Made by a program: the position numbers and the translations under genes. 64,000 bases of DNA from Lysobacterales bacterium (GTDB lineage Bacteria > Pseudomonadota > Gammaproteobacteria > Xanthomonadales > Xanthomonadaceae): NCBI GenBank assembly GCA_014946745.1, contig JADCRD010000001.1, positions 1,920,427 to 1,984,426 on the forward strand, given 5' to 3'. Below, in pieces: positions 26,498 to 35,902 of this stretch; the stretch's first letter is position 1, and each line of letters begins with the position of its first letter. The notes below the pieces were generated by a model. It saw only the letters and a list, made by a program, of their open reading frames with translations, was not told the DNA's origin and did no database searches.

Positions 26498-26674
26498 GCA
26501 CCGGGCTTCGTTGTGAGGTGGAAAGTAGGCAAGACGCTTCAGGGGCTGGTCGGTTGGTAGACGTCGACCTATGCTATGCGAGGCCCAAGGGCACCTACTG
26601 GGTCATTTGATGGGGTTTCAGTTTTTTGTGGATCCTCATTGGTCGAAGCTGCTCATTGTCTCGAGGGATTTCGC

Positions 26675-28864
26675 ATGCGACGTTTGCTGAGCTGTTTGTT
26701 CTGCGCTCTATTGATTGCCCCCGCATACGCAGGCTGGGGCGGGGCCCCGTCGCACACTCCTCCGTGGGTGGACAAGGCGGAAGCGGGCGGTGTGGTCTAC
26801 TTTCTGTACCAGTTTCCTTTCAAGCTTGAGCGGTACGAGTTGTCGAGTCGCAGCTGGCTGCCGACCATCGAGTTCGATGCAGCGCCGCGCGACATTGCGA
26901 TGCTGCCTCAGGGCTTTGTCGTCGCATTCGGTAGCAAGGTCAGCCGTTTCGCTTTGGACGGAAGCGGCGAGCAGCTGATTCCAAATGCATGGACCAACTC
27001 GAGCGACATCGTCGCTGACGACGGCTTCCTGTTTGTGTTCAAGGATCGCCAGATCCAGTCCATCAGGCTGTCTGACGGCGTGCAGGTGGACGTGTACACC
27101 TCCTTCGGCGGGTACGACACGCCTTCGGAGGTAGTTTCCTCGCCGGAGGCAAACCTGTTTTTCGGCTGGGACGTCGGGTTGAGTCCTTCGGACATCCTAC
27201 GCATCGGCTATGACCCGAACACCGGGATGATCGACGACGGTGCGCTGAGCAGCCCTTACCACGGCGATTTTCCGCGCGGGGGGCGTCTGTTCGCGCGCGC
27301 GGACGGTCAGGTTCTCCTTGATCGAGCGGGTGTGGCCTACAGGGGAACCGACCTCAGCTATCGCGGTGGCTTGGGTGGGTATGTTCGTGATGCCGTTTTT
27401 GGAAGCCAGCACGTTCTGCTCGCGCGCGATGACGACGCAGTGCTTCTTGACCCCAGCTTCCGCGAGCTAGGCGTTGCCAACAGCCTCGAACCGGTGCATG
27501 GAGTGGCGCTGTCGGGCAACACTGTCTACCTGTTCGGCGGCGGGGACGGTCGCTCCGTGCAAGTTCTCGCCGTCCCGTCATTCAGGGCGCCGGTCGCAGT
27601 AGCGCCGGCCTCTCCGCACAGTCGCTACGAGCCCACCAAGGTCGAAATGAGCGACTCCGGTCGTCTTTTCATGTTCGATCGGCTGCGATCGACGGTGCAC
27701 CGGTTCGATCTGGCGGCCGGCCGGTATTTGCCTTCCGTGGGTTTGTTGCCAACGACTGACTTCGTCTCCCTGGACGCTCTCGGCGAGCGACTGTACGTGG
27801 CCCAGACGGGAGGGCGGATCTCGCTGGTCCCGCGCGATTCGGCCAGCGAGAACTTCCTCGCTCACTCGCCGCCGGATTTGATCAACCTCGCCGCGATGGA
27901 CGGGCTGGTGATGGCGGCCGACATGACCGGCGCCTGGGAAAGCCATCGCGTGTTCAATGGTGTCTCCGGCGTGGAGACCGACTGGGTCGACTGGAACTAC
28001 GGGGCTTCACAGTTCACATGGGATCGAGCCTCCCGCCGCGTGTACTTCTTCCGCGACGGCACTTCGCCCAACGACCTGCACTTCGAACAGGTTTCGGTTG
28101 CCGGGCGTATCGTGGCGGACGGTGAATCGCCTTATCACGGCGAGGTCGGCACACGCTATCCCATCAGGCTGCCCCCGTCGGGCAGCTATGTGCTGCTGGG
28201 TTCCGGGGAAATTTACGATGCCAGCGGGCTGGGCCGGCTTGGCCAGCTCAACGAAACCCTGACCGACGCAGCGTGGATTGGCTCGACGCTGTACACGCTC
28301 AAGCCCTCGGCCGCATCAGGCCGCAGCGAACTGACCCGATGGTCATCGTTCACGCCCGCCAGCCGGGCCACGATCCCCGGGCTGCCAATTGCGTTGTTCT
28401 CCTGGCAGGGTCAGATCGTCGCGACTACGCGAGTCGATGGTTTCGTGCGTGTATTCCGCTACCCAGCATCACTCACCGGGCTGAACTTCTCGACTACGCT
28501 CTTTGCATCGCAGGTCAGCGCCGCCGCAGGTGCCCCGCTGAGCTGGCGTGGCGACGTGACCAACGAGGGCATGGGTTCCGCCACCGCTACGGTCACGTTG
28601 ACGTTTAGCAACGCGCCGGCGGGGCTGTCGGTGAATTGTGCGGTAGACGGCGTCCCGCTCAGTTGCGCGGCCGGCGCTCCGTTCGCGGTTGCTTTGGAGG
28701 CCGGCGCACAGCTGACCGTCGAGGCATTCGGTGCAATGCACGCAATGGAAGCGCCTCTTATCGCCCGGCTAAGCGCCGCGATCCAAGACAATCGCCTTGA
28801 AGACAACGAGGCGGAAGTGGGTGTGCTGCTCGACACCGGGATCTTTGAGAACGGCTTCGAATAA
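26675..28864 (+). CDS. Large secreted propeller-like protein with NGFE tail
   Basis: A 729-residue exported protein. The ATG at 26675 follows CGAGGGA and begins a signal peptide (LLSCLFCALLIAPAYA). The body contains repeating beta units with phrases such as LFMFDRLRSTVHRFDLAAGR and LFGGGDGRSVQVLAVPS, suggesting a beta-propeller or WD-like fold. Residues about 620-715 form a DUF11/CARDB-like Ig domain (TLTFSNAPAGLSVNCAVDGV). It ends DTGIFENGFE, the shared C-terminal tag. Base composition is slightly lower in GC than its neighbours. Function unknown; it is probably surface-associated. Confidence 0.75.
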   Translation: MRRLLSCLFCALLIAPAYAGWGGAPSHTPPWVDKAEAGGVVYFLYQFPFKLERYELSSRSWLPTIEFDAAPRDIAMLPQGFVVAFGSKVSRFALDGSGEQLIPNAWTNSSDIVADDGFLFVFKDRQIQSIRLSDGVQVDVYTSFGGYDTPSEVVSSPEANLFFGWDVGLSPSDILRIGYDPNTGMIDDGALSSPYHGDFPRGGRLFARADGQVLLDRAGVAYRGTDLSYRGGLGGYVRDAVFGSQHVLLARDDDAVLLDPSFRELGVANSLEPVHGVALSGNTVYLFGGGDGRSVQVLAVPSFRAPVAVAPASPHSRYEPTKVEMSDSGRLFMFDRLRSTVHRFDLAAGRYLPSVGLLPTTDFVSLDALGERLYVAQTGGRISLVPRDSASENFLAHSPPDLINLAAMDGLVMAADMTGAWESHRVFNGVSGVETDWVDWNYGASQFTWDRASRRVYFFRDGTSPNDLHFEQVSVAGRIVADGESPYHGEVGTRYPIRLPPSGSYVLLGSGEIYDASGLGRLGQLNETLTDAAWIGSTLYTLKPSAASGRSELTRWSSFTPASRATIPGLPIALFSWQGQIVATTRVDGFVRVFRYPASLTGLNFSTTLFASQVSAAAGAPLSWRGDVTNEGMGSATATVTLTFSNAPAGLSVNCAVDGVPLSCAAGAPFAVALEAGAQLTVEAFGAMHAMEAPLIARLSAAIQDNRLEDNEAEVGVLLDTGIFENGFE

Positions 28865-29208
28865 CTGCAGCGGCGAGCAGGCTATTGGTGTCCACCGGGA
28901 GTACCGAAGTCACGCGGTCTCCCGGTGGATGCCCGCGGCCCGCTTGCGAAACGCTGCATCGCTTCGATTCGTCGGCTGGCGGCCCGAACGGTAGCGAGGC
29001 GTTGGTCGATCCAGGTCAAAGTGGTCCGCGATCATCGTGCTTGGCGGCGAGACGTTGAATCTCGTGGCTGCCTCCTGCTGACCCGCTCTTGGCTTGACCG
29101 TGCCCGCCCTTGTTTCGGTATGGCTGCGCCCCTTCGCCGCACTGCACGGTTGCCGTATCGCGCCGCCACCAGCGCGATAGGGTCAGCCTCGAGAGCCCGG
29201 CGGCTTGA
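28865..29208. other. Convergent intergenic region with hairpin
   Basis: A hairpin TCCACCGGGAG (28891-28901) / CTCCCGGTGGA (28919-28929) with a 17-base loop lies 30 bases after the upstream stop and may terminate transcription; no T-run follows. Nothing else of note. Confidence 0.45.
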
Positions 29209-30990
29209 TCAACGCACCCGACGCAAGCCAAGCGCGCCAACCAGCGCAACCCCCAATACCAAGAGCCAAAGGCCGGTCGGTTCAAGCGTTGGCACCATGA
29301 CCGCCGCTACGAACCCGCTCCCCGACAGCGCTATCGTGTGCGGGCTGCTGGCAGCATTGCTGACGATGGTGAACGTGCCCGAGAACAGCCCGCGCGAAGC
29401 AGGTGCGAAGCGGAGCACGACGGTGCAACTTTCACCCGCGAGGAGCCTTCTCGGCAGTGCGCCGCAGCTACCGCCGGTGATGGAGAACGGCGCCTGGGGT
29501 GGAGTGAACTGGCTGATCAACAGATCGCCGCGGCCGGTGTTGCCGATCGTGACCGTAGCCGTGCCCGAGGCGCTCACGTTGACGCTTCCGAAGGAGAGTC
29601 CGGCCGTGGACAGGTTGACGACGGGCGGATCGATCTCGCAGGTAACCGCAACCGTGGTGACGTTCGCTCCTGCCAAGTTGCCGCTGCCGTTGGCGACGGT
29701 GCAGGTCTGGCTCGGGCTGCCCGGTTGCGTGGCGACCGTGACGGCGTAGGCGCTGCCGTCGGCTAGCGCAGGGGGGAAGGTGAATGCTCCATTGGCGCTG
29801 ATCGCCAGATCATTGCCGCCGTTGTTGCGCAGCACGAGGCCGCTGCCGGCAAGCCCGGACACCGTGCCGCCCACCGTGTAGGTGTTGGTGGTGCAGGTGA
29901 TGGCGACATTGGTGACATTGGCGCCGGCCACAGTGCCGCCGCCATTGCTGACGGTGCAGGTCTGGCTGGGGTTTCCGGGCTGGGTGGCGACGGTCACGGC
30001 GTAACTGCTGCCGTTGGCGAGCGCCGTGGGGAAGGTGAATGCGCCGTTGGCGGTGATGGCGAGAGTGTCGGCGCCGTTGTTCTGCAGTACCAGGCCGCTG
30101 CCCGCGAGGCCGGTGACGGTGCCGCCGATCTGGCGGCGCGGCTCCACGGTCACGACCGAAGAAGCCTGGTCGTTGGCCGCGTTGGGGTCGCTGTTCGAGC
30201 CGGAGCTGATTCCCGAGCGCAGGGTCACCGCAGGTCCGACCTCGGTGAACGTCGCGTTGAACGTGATCGAACGCGAGGGAGAGCTGCCCAGGGCGCAGCG
30301 GAGCCCGTTCCCGCCGCCGGATTGGATGGTGCAGTCAGGGTCGCTGACGTTTGCCAGGGTGACACCGGGCGGTGTCTCAACCGTGGCGATGACGCCGGCC
30401 GTGTCTTCGCCCTGGGCGGTGGTGGTCAGCGTGTAGCCGACGGTGTCACCGACGGTGATCGTGCGGGTGGCCGGATTGAGCCCGGTCGCGAGGTCGGTCG
30501 CCGACCTGTTGAATGGGACGGTGACTGAGATGGCGTCGTTCAACGGGTTGGTGTCACCGGCCCGGGAAACGCTGAACCTCACCTCGATCGCGGTCGGAAA
30601 GATCGATCCGGGCGCCCGCAGGGTGATCGATCCGAAGTTCCAACTCGCGCCGGGGAAGAGGTTGGAGTTAAGAAGGCAGGAGGCCTCATTGTTGGTCGTG
30701 TTTCCGCACAGGGTGATCGCGACATTCGCGTTCGGATTCACCTGGACCGCTTCCGCCCTCACAAGGATCGTATTCGCCGGCATGACCACAGCGCTGTTGT
30801 TGTTGATCAGCAGCGTGTAGCTCACTGTCCCGGTATCCCTTGGGACTGACGGGGGACCGAAGTAGGCCTGGAGCCAGACGTCCTGCGCCGAGGCCGGGCC
30901 CGCGAACGCCATGGTCATCAAGGTCGCGGCCAACAGGATCGTGGCCAGCAGTGAAGAGCAGCGGTGATTGCTGTGATTGGACCTTGGCAC
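29209..30990 (-). CDS. Exported repeat protein with IPTL-CTERM anchor
   Basis: A 593-residue exported protein. The GTG at 30990 is chosen because GGGGAGAG lies just upstream and a signal peptide follows (TILLAATLMTMAFAGPASA); the long upstream frame is antisense to another gene. It has a DUF11-like domain (NTILVRAEAVQVNPNANVAI), two nearly identical repeats of about 75 residues (GTVSGLAGSGLVLRNNGGN and a TQPGNPSQTCTV unit), and an abnormal-spindle-like/choice-of-anchor domain (GLSFGSVNVSASGTATVTIG). The C-terminus, VPTLEPTGLWLLVLGVALVG then LRRVR, is an IPTL-CTERM sorting signal: motif, membrane helix and Arg cluster. Confidence 0.88.
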   Translation of the reverse strand: MPRSNHSNHRCSSLLATILLAATLMTMAFAGPASAQDVWLQAYFGPPSVPRDTGTVSYTLLINNNSAVVMPANTILVRAEAVQVNPNANVAITLCGNTTNNEASCLLNSNLFPGASWNFGSITLRAPGSIFPTAIEVRFSVSRAGDTNPLNDAISVTVPFNRSATDLATGLNPATRTITVGDTVGYTLTTTAQGEDTAGVIATVETPPGVTLANVSDPDCTIQSGGGNGLRCALGSSPSRSITFNATFTEVGPAVTLRSGISSGSNSDPNAANDQASSVVTVEPRRQIGGTVTGLAGSGLVLQNNGADTLAITANGAFTFPTALANGSSYAVTVATQPGNPSQTCTVSNGGGTVAGANVTNVAITCTTNTYTVGGTVSGLAGSGLVLRNNGGNDLAISANGAFTFPPALADGSAYAVTVATQPGSPSQTCTVANGSGNLAGANVTTVAVTCEIDPPVVNLSTAGLSFGSVNVSASGTATVTIGNTGRGDLLISQFTPPQAPFSITGGSCGALPRRLLAGESCTVVLRFAPASRGLFSGTFTIVSNAASSPHTIALSGSGFVAAVMVPTLEPTGLWLLVLGVALVGALGLRRVR

Positions 30991-31401
30991 GCGTCTCTCC
31001 CCTTGGGCACCGGGCGGTGCCGTCAACCCCTCAGCAATACGTCGGCGACCGTCTGCCGATACGAAACCAACCCGGTCGATGAAGCATACCGTGCGCGGCG
31101 TCGCAGTCACGTTGCCTTGTACGTGAGGCTCGAAGCGGGCAGATCGGTAGCCATCACTGGTCCGAGACTTCCGTGCAAAGATCACGTACAGGGGTCGGCG
31201 ACCACTTTGGGGGCGGCGCACAGGAAATGCGTCACCTCCTCGTGACGATAGCTGCGGCGGAAAAGCTGCCCAAGGCGCAGATTCTTCTACCCACGTCCAT
31301 CCAAAGACGGACCGCGCCCCAGGGTAACGCGCAGGCGAGCGAGGGAGTTCGCGGGCTTTCTGCGCTTGGTTTCCGCAACCCAGCCCGAGACGGATGCCCC
31401 C
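30991..31401. promoter_or_regulatory. Divergent promoter region
   Basis: The 411 bases lie between two divergent surface-protein genes and must hold both promoters. The inverted repeat CGTCACCTCCTCGTGACG at about 31230-31247 is the only clear symmetric element. I could not identify convincing -35/-10 pairs. Confidence 0.45.
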
Positions 31402-34400
31402 ATGGCCCTTCACCCCAACGGCTCGCCCCGCGGCAGTATTCGCCGTCGCCCACTGCTTGCGTTGCTGCTTCTGCCCTGCGGTCTCGCCCATGCGCAATGC
31501 GTACCCTTCCCGGTGCCCTCCGGCGGGGACACCACCTGCAGCGGCAACCTCTCCATCGTCGACGTCAGAGCCAGTCCAGGCGTTGGCGTCACGCTGGCGC
31601 AGGGCGCCAACATCGGCCAGGTTCAACTGTCGACCGGACAGGTCAATATCTCCGCAGGCGCTGTGGTGCGCGACGTCCTCGCGACCCGTCCCGAGGGTTT
31701 GTCGGGGGTGCCGATCACGGTCTTCAATTGGGGCACGGCCACGGGAGTCGTAGGCGCGTTCGGACCTTTGGGTTCCGACGAGATGCGCCGCATGCAGGTC
31801 TTCAACTACAGCCAGATCACGGGAAAGACCTCGGTGCGCCTGCTCAACTTCGCGGGCGCTCGGGTGGAGTGGGCGGAGGGTGAGTTCCTGAACGCCGGGA
31901 CCCTCGGCCGTGCGGAGGTCTACTCCGCGGCGCCTGACTTCACCGTCACCAACGACAGCGGCGGGGTGATCGAGCAGTACCTGTTCACCCGGCCCAACTT
32001 CGCGTTTTTGGACGCCAACGCTTATCAGGTCACCAACAGCGGGGTGATCAACGGTGGCGCCGGACTGGTGGCGAGCGCCGCGCAATCGGCACGAGAACTG
32101 GTGCGGGTCGCCCAGGCTGCCTCGGACGTGGACTTGAACAACACCTCGACCGGGAACATCCGCGGTCCGGTTGCACTGAGTCATGGGCGTCTGGCGCGCT
32201 CTTCCGGGCGCAACGCGGGCCTCATTCAAGGCGGTGTCGTACTGCATGCAAGCGTCATCGCCACGCCGTTTGGATTCATGGGCGCCGAGCCCCTGTTCCA
32301 GAACCTGTCCGGCGGACGCATCGGCGATGCGGTCATCGTCAACGCCGGCCGATTCGAGCAGGCCTCGACCGCGAGCTTTCTGCCGGGTGCGAGCCTGCAT
32401 CTTTCCGGGGTATTCATCGTCGAGGAACAGCGCACCGCGACCGGAACCATCGCGATCGCAGGATCGCATTCCGTGAACTGTGTCAGCGCCGATCCACGGC
32501 CACAGGAGGGCGACCTGCCCCACCTCGGCATGCTCGAACTTGGCGCGGGCGCCACGCTGACGCTGACCATGCCCGCGGCATGCGAATACGCGGGCCGCAT
32601 CAGTGGCCCGGGCACGCTGCGCAAGACGGGCGCAGCGTCCTACACCTACACCGGTACTGCCACGCACGCTTCTACCGTGGTGCAGCAGGGGACCTGGGTC
32701 GCGAACGGCACCCAAGGCGCGGTCACGGTGGAGTCCTCCGGTCGGGTCAGCGGCATCGGGCGGATCGGCGATGCGCTCGTCCGTGGCGGTGGGCGACTGG
32801 CGCCCGGCGGCTCGCCGGGAACGCTTCAGAGCGCTTCCCTGACGCTGCAGGCGCCAGCAAGCATCGAGTTCGAACTGGGAGCCGCTGCGAACGATACCGT
32901 CGAGGTCAACGGCGGAGTGGCACTGGGCGGTGCGGGCCTTCAGCTCGCGCTGTTGAGCGGCTACACCCATCAGCCCGGGCGGGCCATGCCGCTGATCATC
33001 AACGATGGCAGCGACCCGGTCGCGGGCAGCTTCGCCAACTTGCCCGAAGGAGGAGAGCTGAGCATCGGCGCGCTTTCCTTCCGCATCCGCTATGCGGCCA
33101 TCAGCGGAAACGATGTGGCGCTTTTCGCGCTCGATCCCTCGACCACCGTCAGTCTGTCTCCCGTCGGCGGCGCACCCAATGAAGGTGAGGCAGTGACCTT
33201 GACGGCAACGGTTACGGGCACGGCCCCCAGCGGAACGGTCCGCTTCACCGACGGTGGCATTGGCATCGCCGGCTGCAGCGAGCGTCCACTCTCGAACAAC
33301 GGCGGCTCCGCCTCCGCGAGCTGCGTGACCAGCGCACTGCCCGGCGGCACACGCAGTCTTCGGGCGCATTACATCGGCGACAACGCGAACCCGGCGCGCG
33401 ACTCCATGCCTATTGCTGTGGTCGTGAACGCGAGTCCCAGCCTGACCGCTGCTGCATCAGTGGACATGCTGGAGGACACGGTGGGCGGGCCCCTGGAAAT
33501 CGAAGTCGGCGACGTCGAGTCCGGAGCCGCGTCGGTGGGACTCGCTGCGCGCTCCGCGGATCCAGCCTTGATCAGCGATGCCGCCCTGAAGGCAGGCCTC
33601 GGCGGCGCAGACGCCAGCCGGCTGCTGGTTCTCGTTCCGAACGCCGATGCGCACGGCAGTACCAATCTTGAACTGCTGGCAACCGACCCTGCTGGCGCAC
33701 GCCGAAGCGCGACGGTCACGCTGAACGTGCTCGCAGTCAACGATCCGCCCGACTTCGCATTGGGCGGCAATCCCTCGCATCCCAGCGGAACGAGCGGCAT
33801 CAGGCAACGACCGGGCTTTCTGACGCAGCTCACTCCGGGGCCATTGGAGGCCGAGCAGAGCGTCGCGCTGACGGTTGTCGAGCTGCTGGACCCGGCCACC
33901 GTGGTGTCGGATGTCTCCCTGAGTCCGGACGGCACGCTGCATTACCGTCTCAGCGGCAATGCCGGCAGCGCCCGACTGGAGGCACTCGCGATCGACACGG
34001 GCGGAACCGCCAACGGCGGTCGTGATCGCACAGCGCGCGCTTTCCGCATCGTCGTGGGCGACGGCTCGGACCTGCAGGTCAATATCGAACGCCTCCAACC
34101 GGATCCGGGCGCGAACAGGCGCACTTACCGCGTCCTCGTGCGCAACAATGGCCCGGTGGATCTGGCCGCTGTAACGCTGCGCGCCGTTGCGACGTCGGGG
34201 CTGTTGGAACTGGACTGGACGTGCACGGGCAGTTGCCCGGCGCAGGGTGGGTCGGGGTCACCGACACTCATGAGCGGCCTCGCAGCCGGCGCTCAGGCGG
34301 AGATCCTTCTGCGCGGCCGGGTCGACCTCACGTCGGCCTTCGTCCAGATCGAGGCGAGTGCAACGGCCGCTCCAGGTTCGGTCGTTCTCAATCCCGAGGA

Positions 34401-34470
34401 CGACCGCGCAATCTTCAGCGAGGCCGCGGGCGAAGCCGGCGTGCTTCGCGACGGCTTCGAACCCCGCTGA
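31402..34470 (+). CDS. Autotransporter-like secreted protein, NGFE-variant tail
   Basis: A 1022-residue exported protein with signal peptide RRRPLLALLLLPCGLAHA. The first 570 residues resemble an autotransporter passenger: repeated short strands, then an autotransporter-associated beta-strand unit (ISGPGTLRKTGAASYTYTG) and LVRGGGRLAPGGSPGTLQSA. Residues about 585-680 are a Big_3/5-type bacterial Ig repeat (EGEAVTLTATVTGTAPSGTV), followed by cadherin-like and DUF11-like modules. There is no beta-barrel translocator; it ends in GVLRDGFEPR, a variant of the window's NGFE tag. The ATG at 31402 is chosen as it begins the basic n-region; an earlier in-frame start at 31366 is possible. Confidence 0.8.
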   Translation: MALHPNGSPRGSIRRRPLLALLLLPCGLAHAQCVPFPVPSGGDTTCSGNLSIVDVRASPGVGVTLAQGANIGQVQLSTGQVNISAGAVVRDVLATRPEGLSGVPITVFNWGTATGVVGAFGPLGSDEMRRMQVFNYSQITGKTSVRLLNFAGARVEWAEGEFLNAGTLGRAEVYSAAPDFTVTNDSGGVIEQYLFTRPNFAFLDANAYQVTNSGVINGGAGLVASAAQSARELVRVAQAASDVDLNNTSTGNIRGPVALSHGRLARSSGRNAGLIQGGVVLHASVIATPFGFMGAEPLFQNLSGGRIGDAVIVNAGRFEQASTASFLPGASLHLSGVFIVEEQRTATGTIAIAGSHSVNCVSADPRPQEGDLPHLGMLELGAGATLTLTMPAACEYAGRISGPGTLRKTGAASYTYTGTATHASTVVQQGTWVANGTQGAVTVESSGRVSGIGRIGDALVRGGGRLAPGGSPGTLQSASLTLQAPASIEFELGAAANDTVEVNGGVALGGAGLQLALLSGYTHQPGRAMPLIINDGSDPVAGSFANLPEGGELSIGALSFRIRYAAISGNDVALFALDPSTTVSLSPVGGAPNEGEAVTLTATVTGTAPSGTVRFTDGGIGIAGCSERPLSNNGGSASASCVTSALPGGTRSLRAHYIGDNANPARDSMPIAVVVNASPSLTAAASVDMLEDTVGGPLEIEVGDVESGAASVGLAARSADPALISDAALKAGLGGADASRLLVLVPNADAHGSTNLELLATDPAGARRSATVTLNVLAVNDPPDFALGGNPSHPSGTSGIRQRPGFLTQLTPGPLEAEQSVALTVVELLDPATVVSDVSLSPDGTLHYRLSGNAGSARLEALAIDTGGTANGGRDRTARAFRIVVGDGSDLQVNIERLQPDPGANRRTYRVLVRNNGPVDLAAVTLRAVATSGLLELDWTCTGSCPAQGGSGSPTLMSGLAAGAQAEILLRGRVDLTSAFVQIEASATAAPGSVVLNPEDDRAIFSEAAGEAGVLRDGFEPR

Positions 34471-34519
34471 GTCCAGGGAAAGCAAGAACGGGGTCGGTCA
34501 AGAACGGGGTCAGGTTCAC

Positions 34520-34985
34520 TTACCCGGTCGCGTTCCTTGATCTGGCCGGCCGATGCGCCGGCCGCACGCTGGCGAAGCGCTGGGTCTTGGCTTCGACCAT
34601 CGCACGAAAGTCGTCGCGGCCGTAGGCGCGTTGTTGCTGCAGGTAGAGCCGGATCGCGGCCAGGTCTTCGTCGCTGATCGCCTCGGCGAGCAGGGCGCGA
34701 TAGTGGTCTGCACCGATCGCTTGCTGGAAGGGGTGCGGGGTCAGCAGCGGATCCTCGCGGAGCCCGCACAGGCCCGCGCAGCTCGACCACGGGAATGCGG
34801 TAGGGTCGTCCGTCATGCGCGCGCGGACCGGGTTCGGGTCGATGTAGCGGCTGCAGCGTAGAAAATTGTGTTCGCTATCGACCAGGCAGGCCTTGTACCG
34901 ACCTTCCCAGAGCGTTCCGCTGCGTGCGTGGCACGCGTTGAACTGCCCGATATAGCGCCGGCCGAGCTGTTGCGTCAGGCAACCT
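34520..34985 (-). pseudogene. RAYT transposase copy B, N-terminus missing
   Basis: It retains the second half of the REP-associated transposase, from TQQLGRRYIGQFNACHARSG through WSSCAGLCGL to the catalytic tyrosine helix IRLYLQQQRAYGRDDF and C-terminus PAHRPARSRNATG. The HUH half is absent; the open frame continues into unrelated sequence at 34985. The outer flank (34485-34515) has two copies of AAGAACGGGGTC and the conserved end AGTGAACCTGACCCC on the minus strand. Confidence 0.8.
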
Positions 34986-35024
34986 GTGGCGAGAGCGCCG
35001 TCGCAGCCGGATGGCGTCTGCCGC

Positions 35025-35207
35025 GCAGGCTCCACGCTCGCGGTGGTGGCTGGGCGCGTTGTGGAGCGCCTGCAGCTTGAGGCCGATCAGTCCCTCGGCA
35101 CCCACAACACGCACCCGGCCCAGCGGCGAACCGCGTGCTTCCGCACGACTCAGCAGGTCGGCGAAGAGCAGGCGGCGCGCGTAGAGAAAGGTCAAAGCCT
35201 TCATCAC
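35025..35207 (-). pseudogene. Nucleotidyltransferase-like gene fragment
   Basis: The frame FLYARRLLFADLLSRAEARG then RVRVVGAEGLIGLKLQALHN matches the C-terminal half of the broken nucleotidyltransferase-like gene at 49842-50369. It keeps a CAG Gln codon where that gene has TAG. Both ends are cut: on one side by RAYT copy B, on the other before the catalytic region. Confidence 0.6.
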
Positions 35208-35219
35208 CGAGGTTGCAGT

Positions 35220-35262
35220 TCGACGAGCCGCGGCGGCGGGACCGCTCAGCGCCTATTCGAAG
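35220..35262 (-). repeat. Duplicated 3' end of an NGFE-tagged gene
   Basis: This segment is a near copy of 38015-38057, the 3' end of the beta-helix gene: both contain GCCGCGGCGGCGGGAC, then TCAGCGCCTATTCGAAGCC. On the minus strand it still encodes NGFE followed by TAG. It is a relic of a related gene or a partial duplication. Confidence 0.6.
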
Positions 35263-35508
35263 CCATTCGATGCATGGGGCCAGGCCCAGCGCGCTTTCAC
35301 GCGAACCCAGCGACTCGACTGCAAGCCAAGCGCTGCTACGAGGCCAGACCAGCCGGTCTTCTCATGTTTCCCTTGGCCTGGTGAGCCCTCCGATCGAGTT
35401 CTCGCGTGTACATGGCCAGGTGCTGCCATGTGGGGCAGCCGAGCGCTCGCTGGGACGTCGGCCATGCCAACAGAACGCCTTCAGCGTCGCCACCGGGGCC
35501 GTGCGCGC

Positions 35509-35862
35509 ATGTCCAGACCGGTGCTCGTGAGCACTGCGCCACGCGCCATCGATGCTTCGGATTCGACGTGCCGGTCGGGAGGGCTGCTCGCAGCCGCCGC
35601 GCTGGTCGCGCTGATCATCGCGGGGCTATCCCCGCCAAGCGCGGCGCAGTCGAGCGCGAGCTATCAGATGCCGCGCCAGTCGATCGACGGCGGCGCGGCA
35701 CGGTCGACCAGCGCGAGCTATGCGCTTAACGGCTCCATCGGCCAGCCCGATGCCGGCGCGACGAGCAGCAGCGCCAGCTACACGCTCAGCGGTGCGTTCC
35801 ATCGGAACGCTGCTGCACCGCTGCCCGATGCGCTGTTCGCAAACGGGTTCGAGTCGCCGTAA
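35509..35862 (+). CDS. Small exported protein with paired repeats and NGFE tail
   Basis: A 117-residue protein with a signal peptide (LLAAAALVALIIAGLSPPSAAQ) and two repeats of about 25 residues, SSASYQMPRQSIDGGAARS and TSASYALNGSIGQPDAGAT, then SSASYTLSGAFH. It ends LPDALFANGFESP, an NGFE tag with a two-residue extension. Proteins of this repeat type are common next to surface proteins in Xanthomonadales and related bacteria, with unknown function. It lies 40 bases before the collagen-like gene on the same strand and is probably cotranscribed. Confidence 0.75.
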   Translation: MSRPVLVSTAPRAIDASDSTCRSGGLLAAAALVALIIAGLSPPSAAQSSASYQMPRQSIDGGAARSTSASYALNGSIGQPDAGATSSSASYTLSGAFHRNAAAPLPDALFANGFESP

Positions 35863-35902
35863 GCGCGGCGAGTCGCCCATCCCATCAGTCGGAGAACGCA
35901 GC

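Noticed and set aside
30991-33369. Long upstream extension of the minus-strand IPTL-CTERM gene
   Set aside because: It is antisense to the strongly supported passenger gene at 31402-34470; signal peptide and Shine-Dalgarno place the start at 30990.
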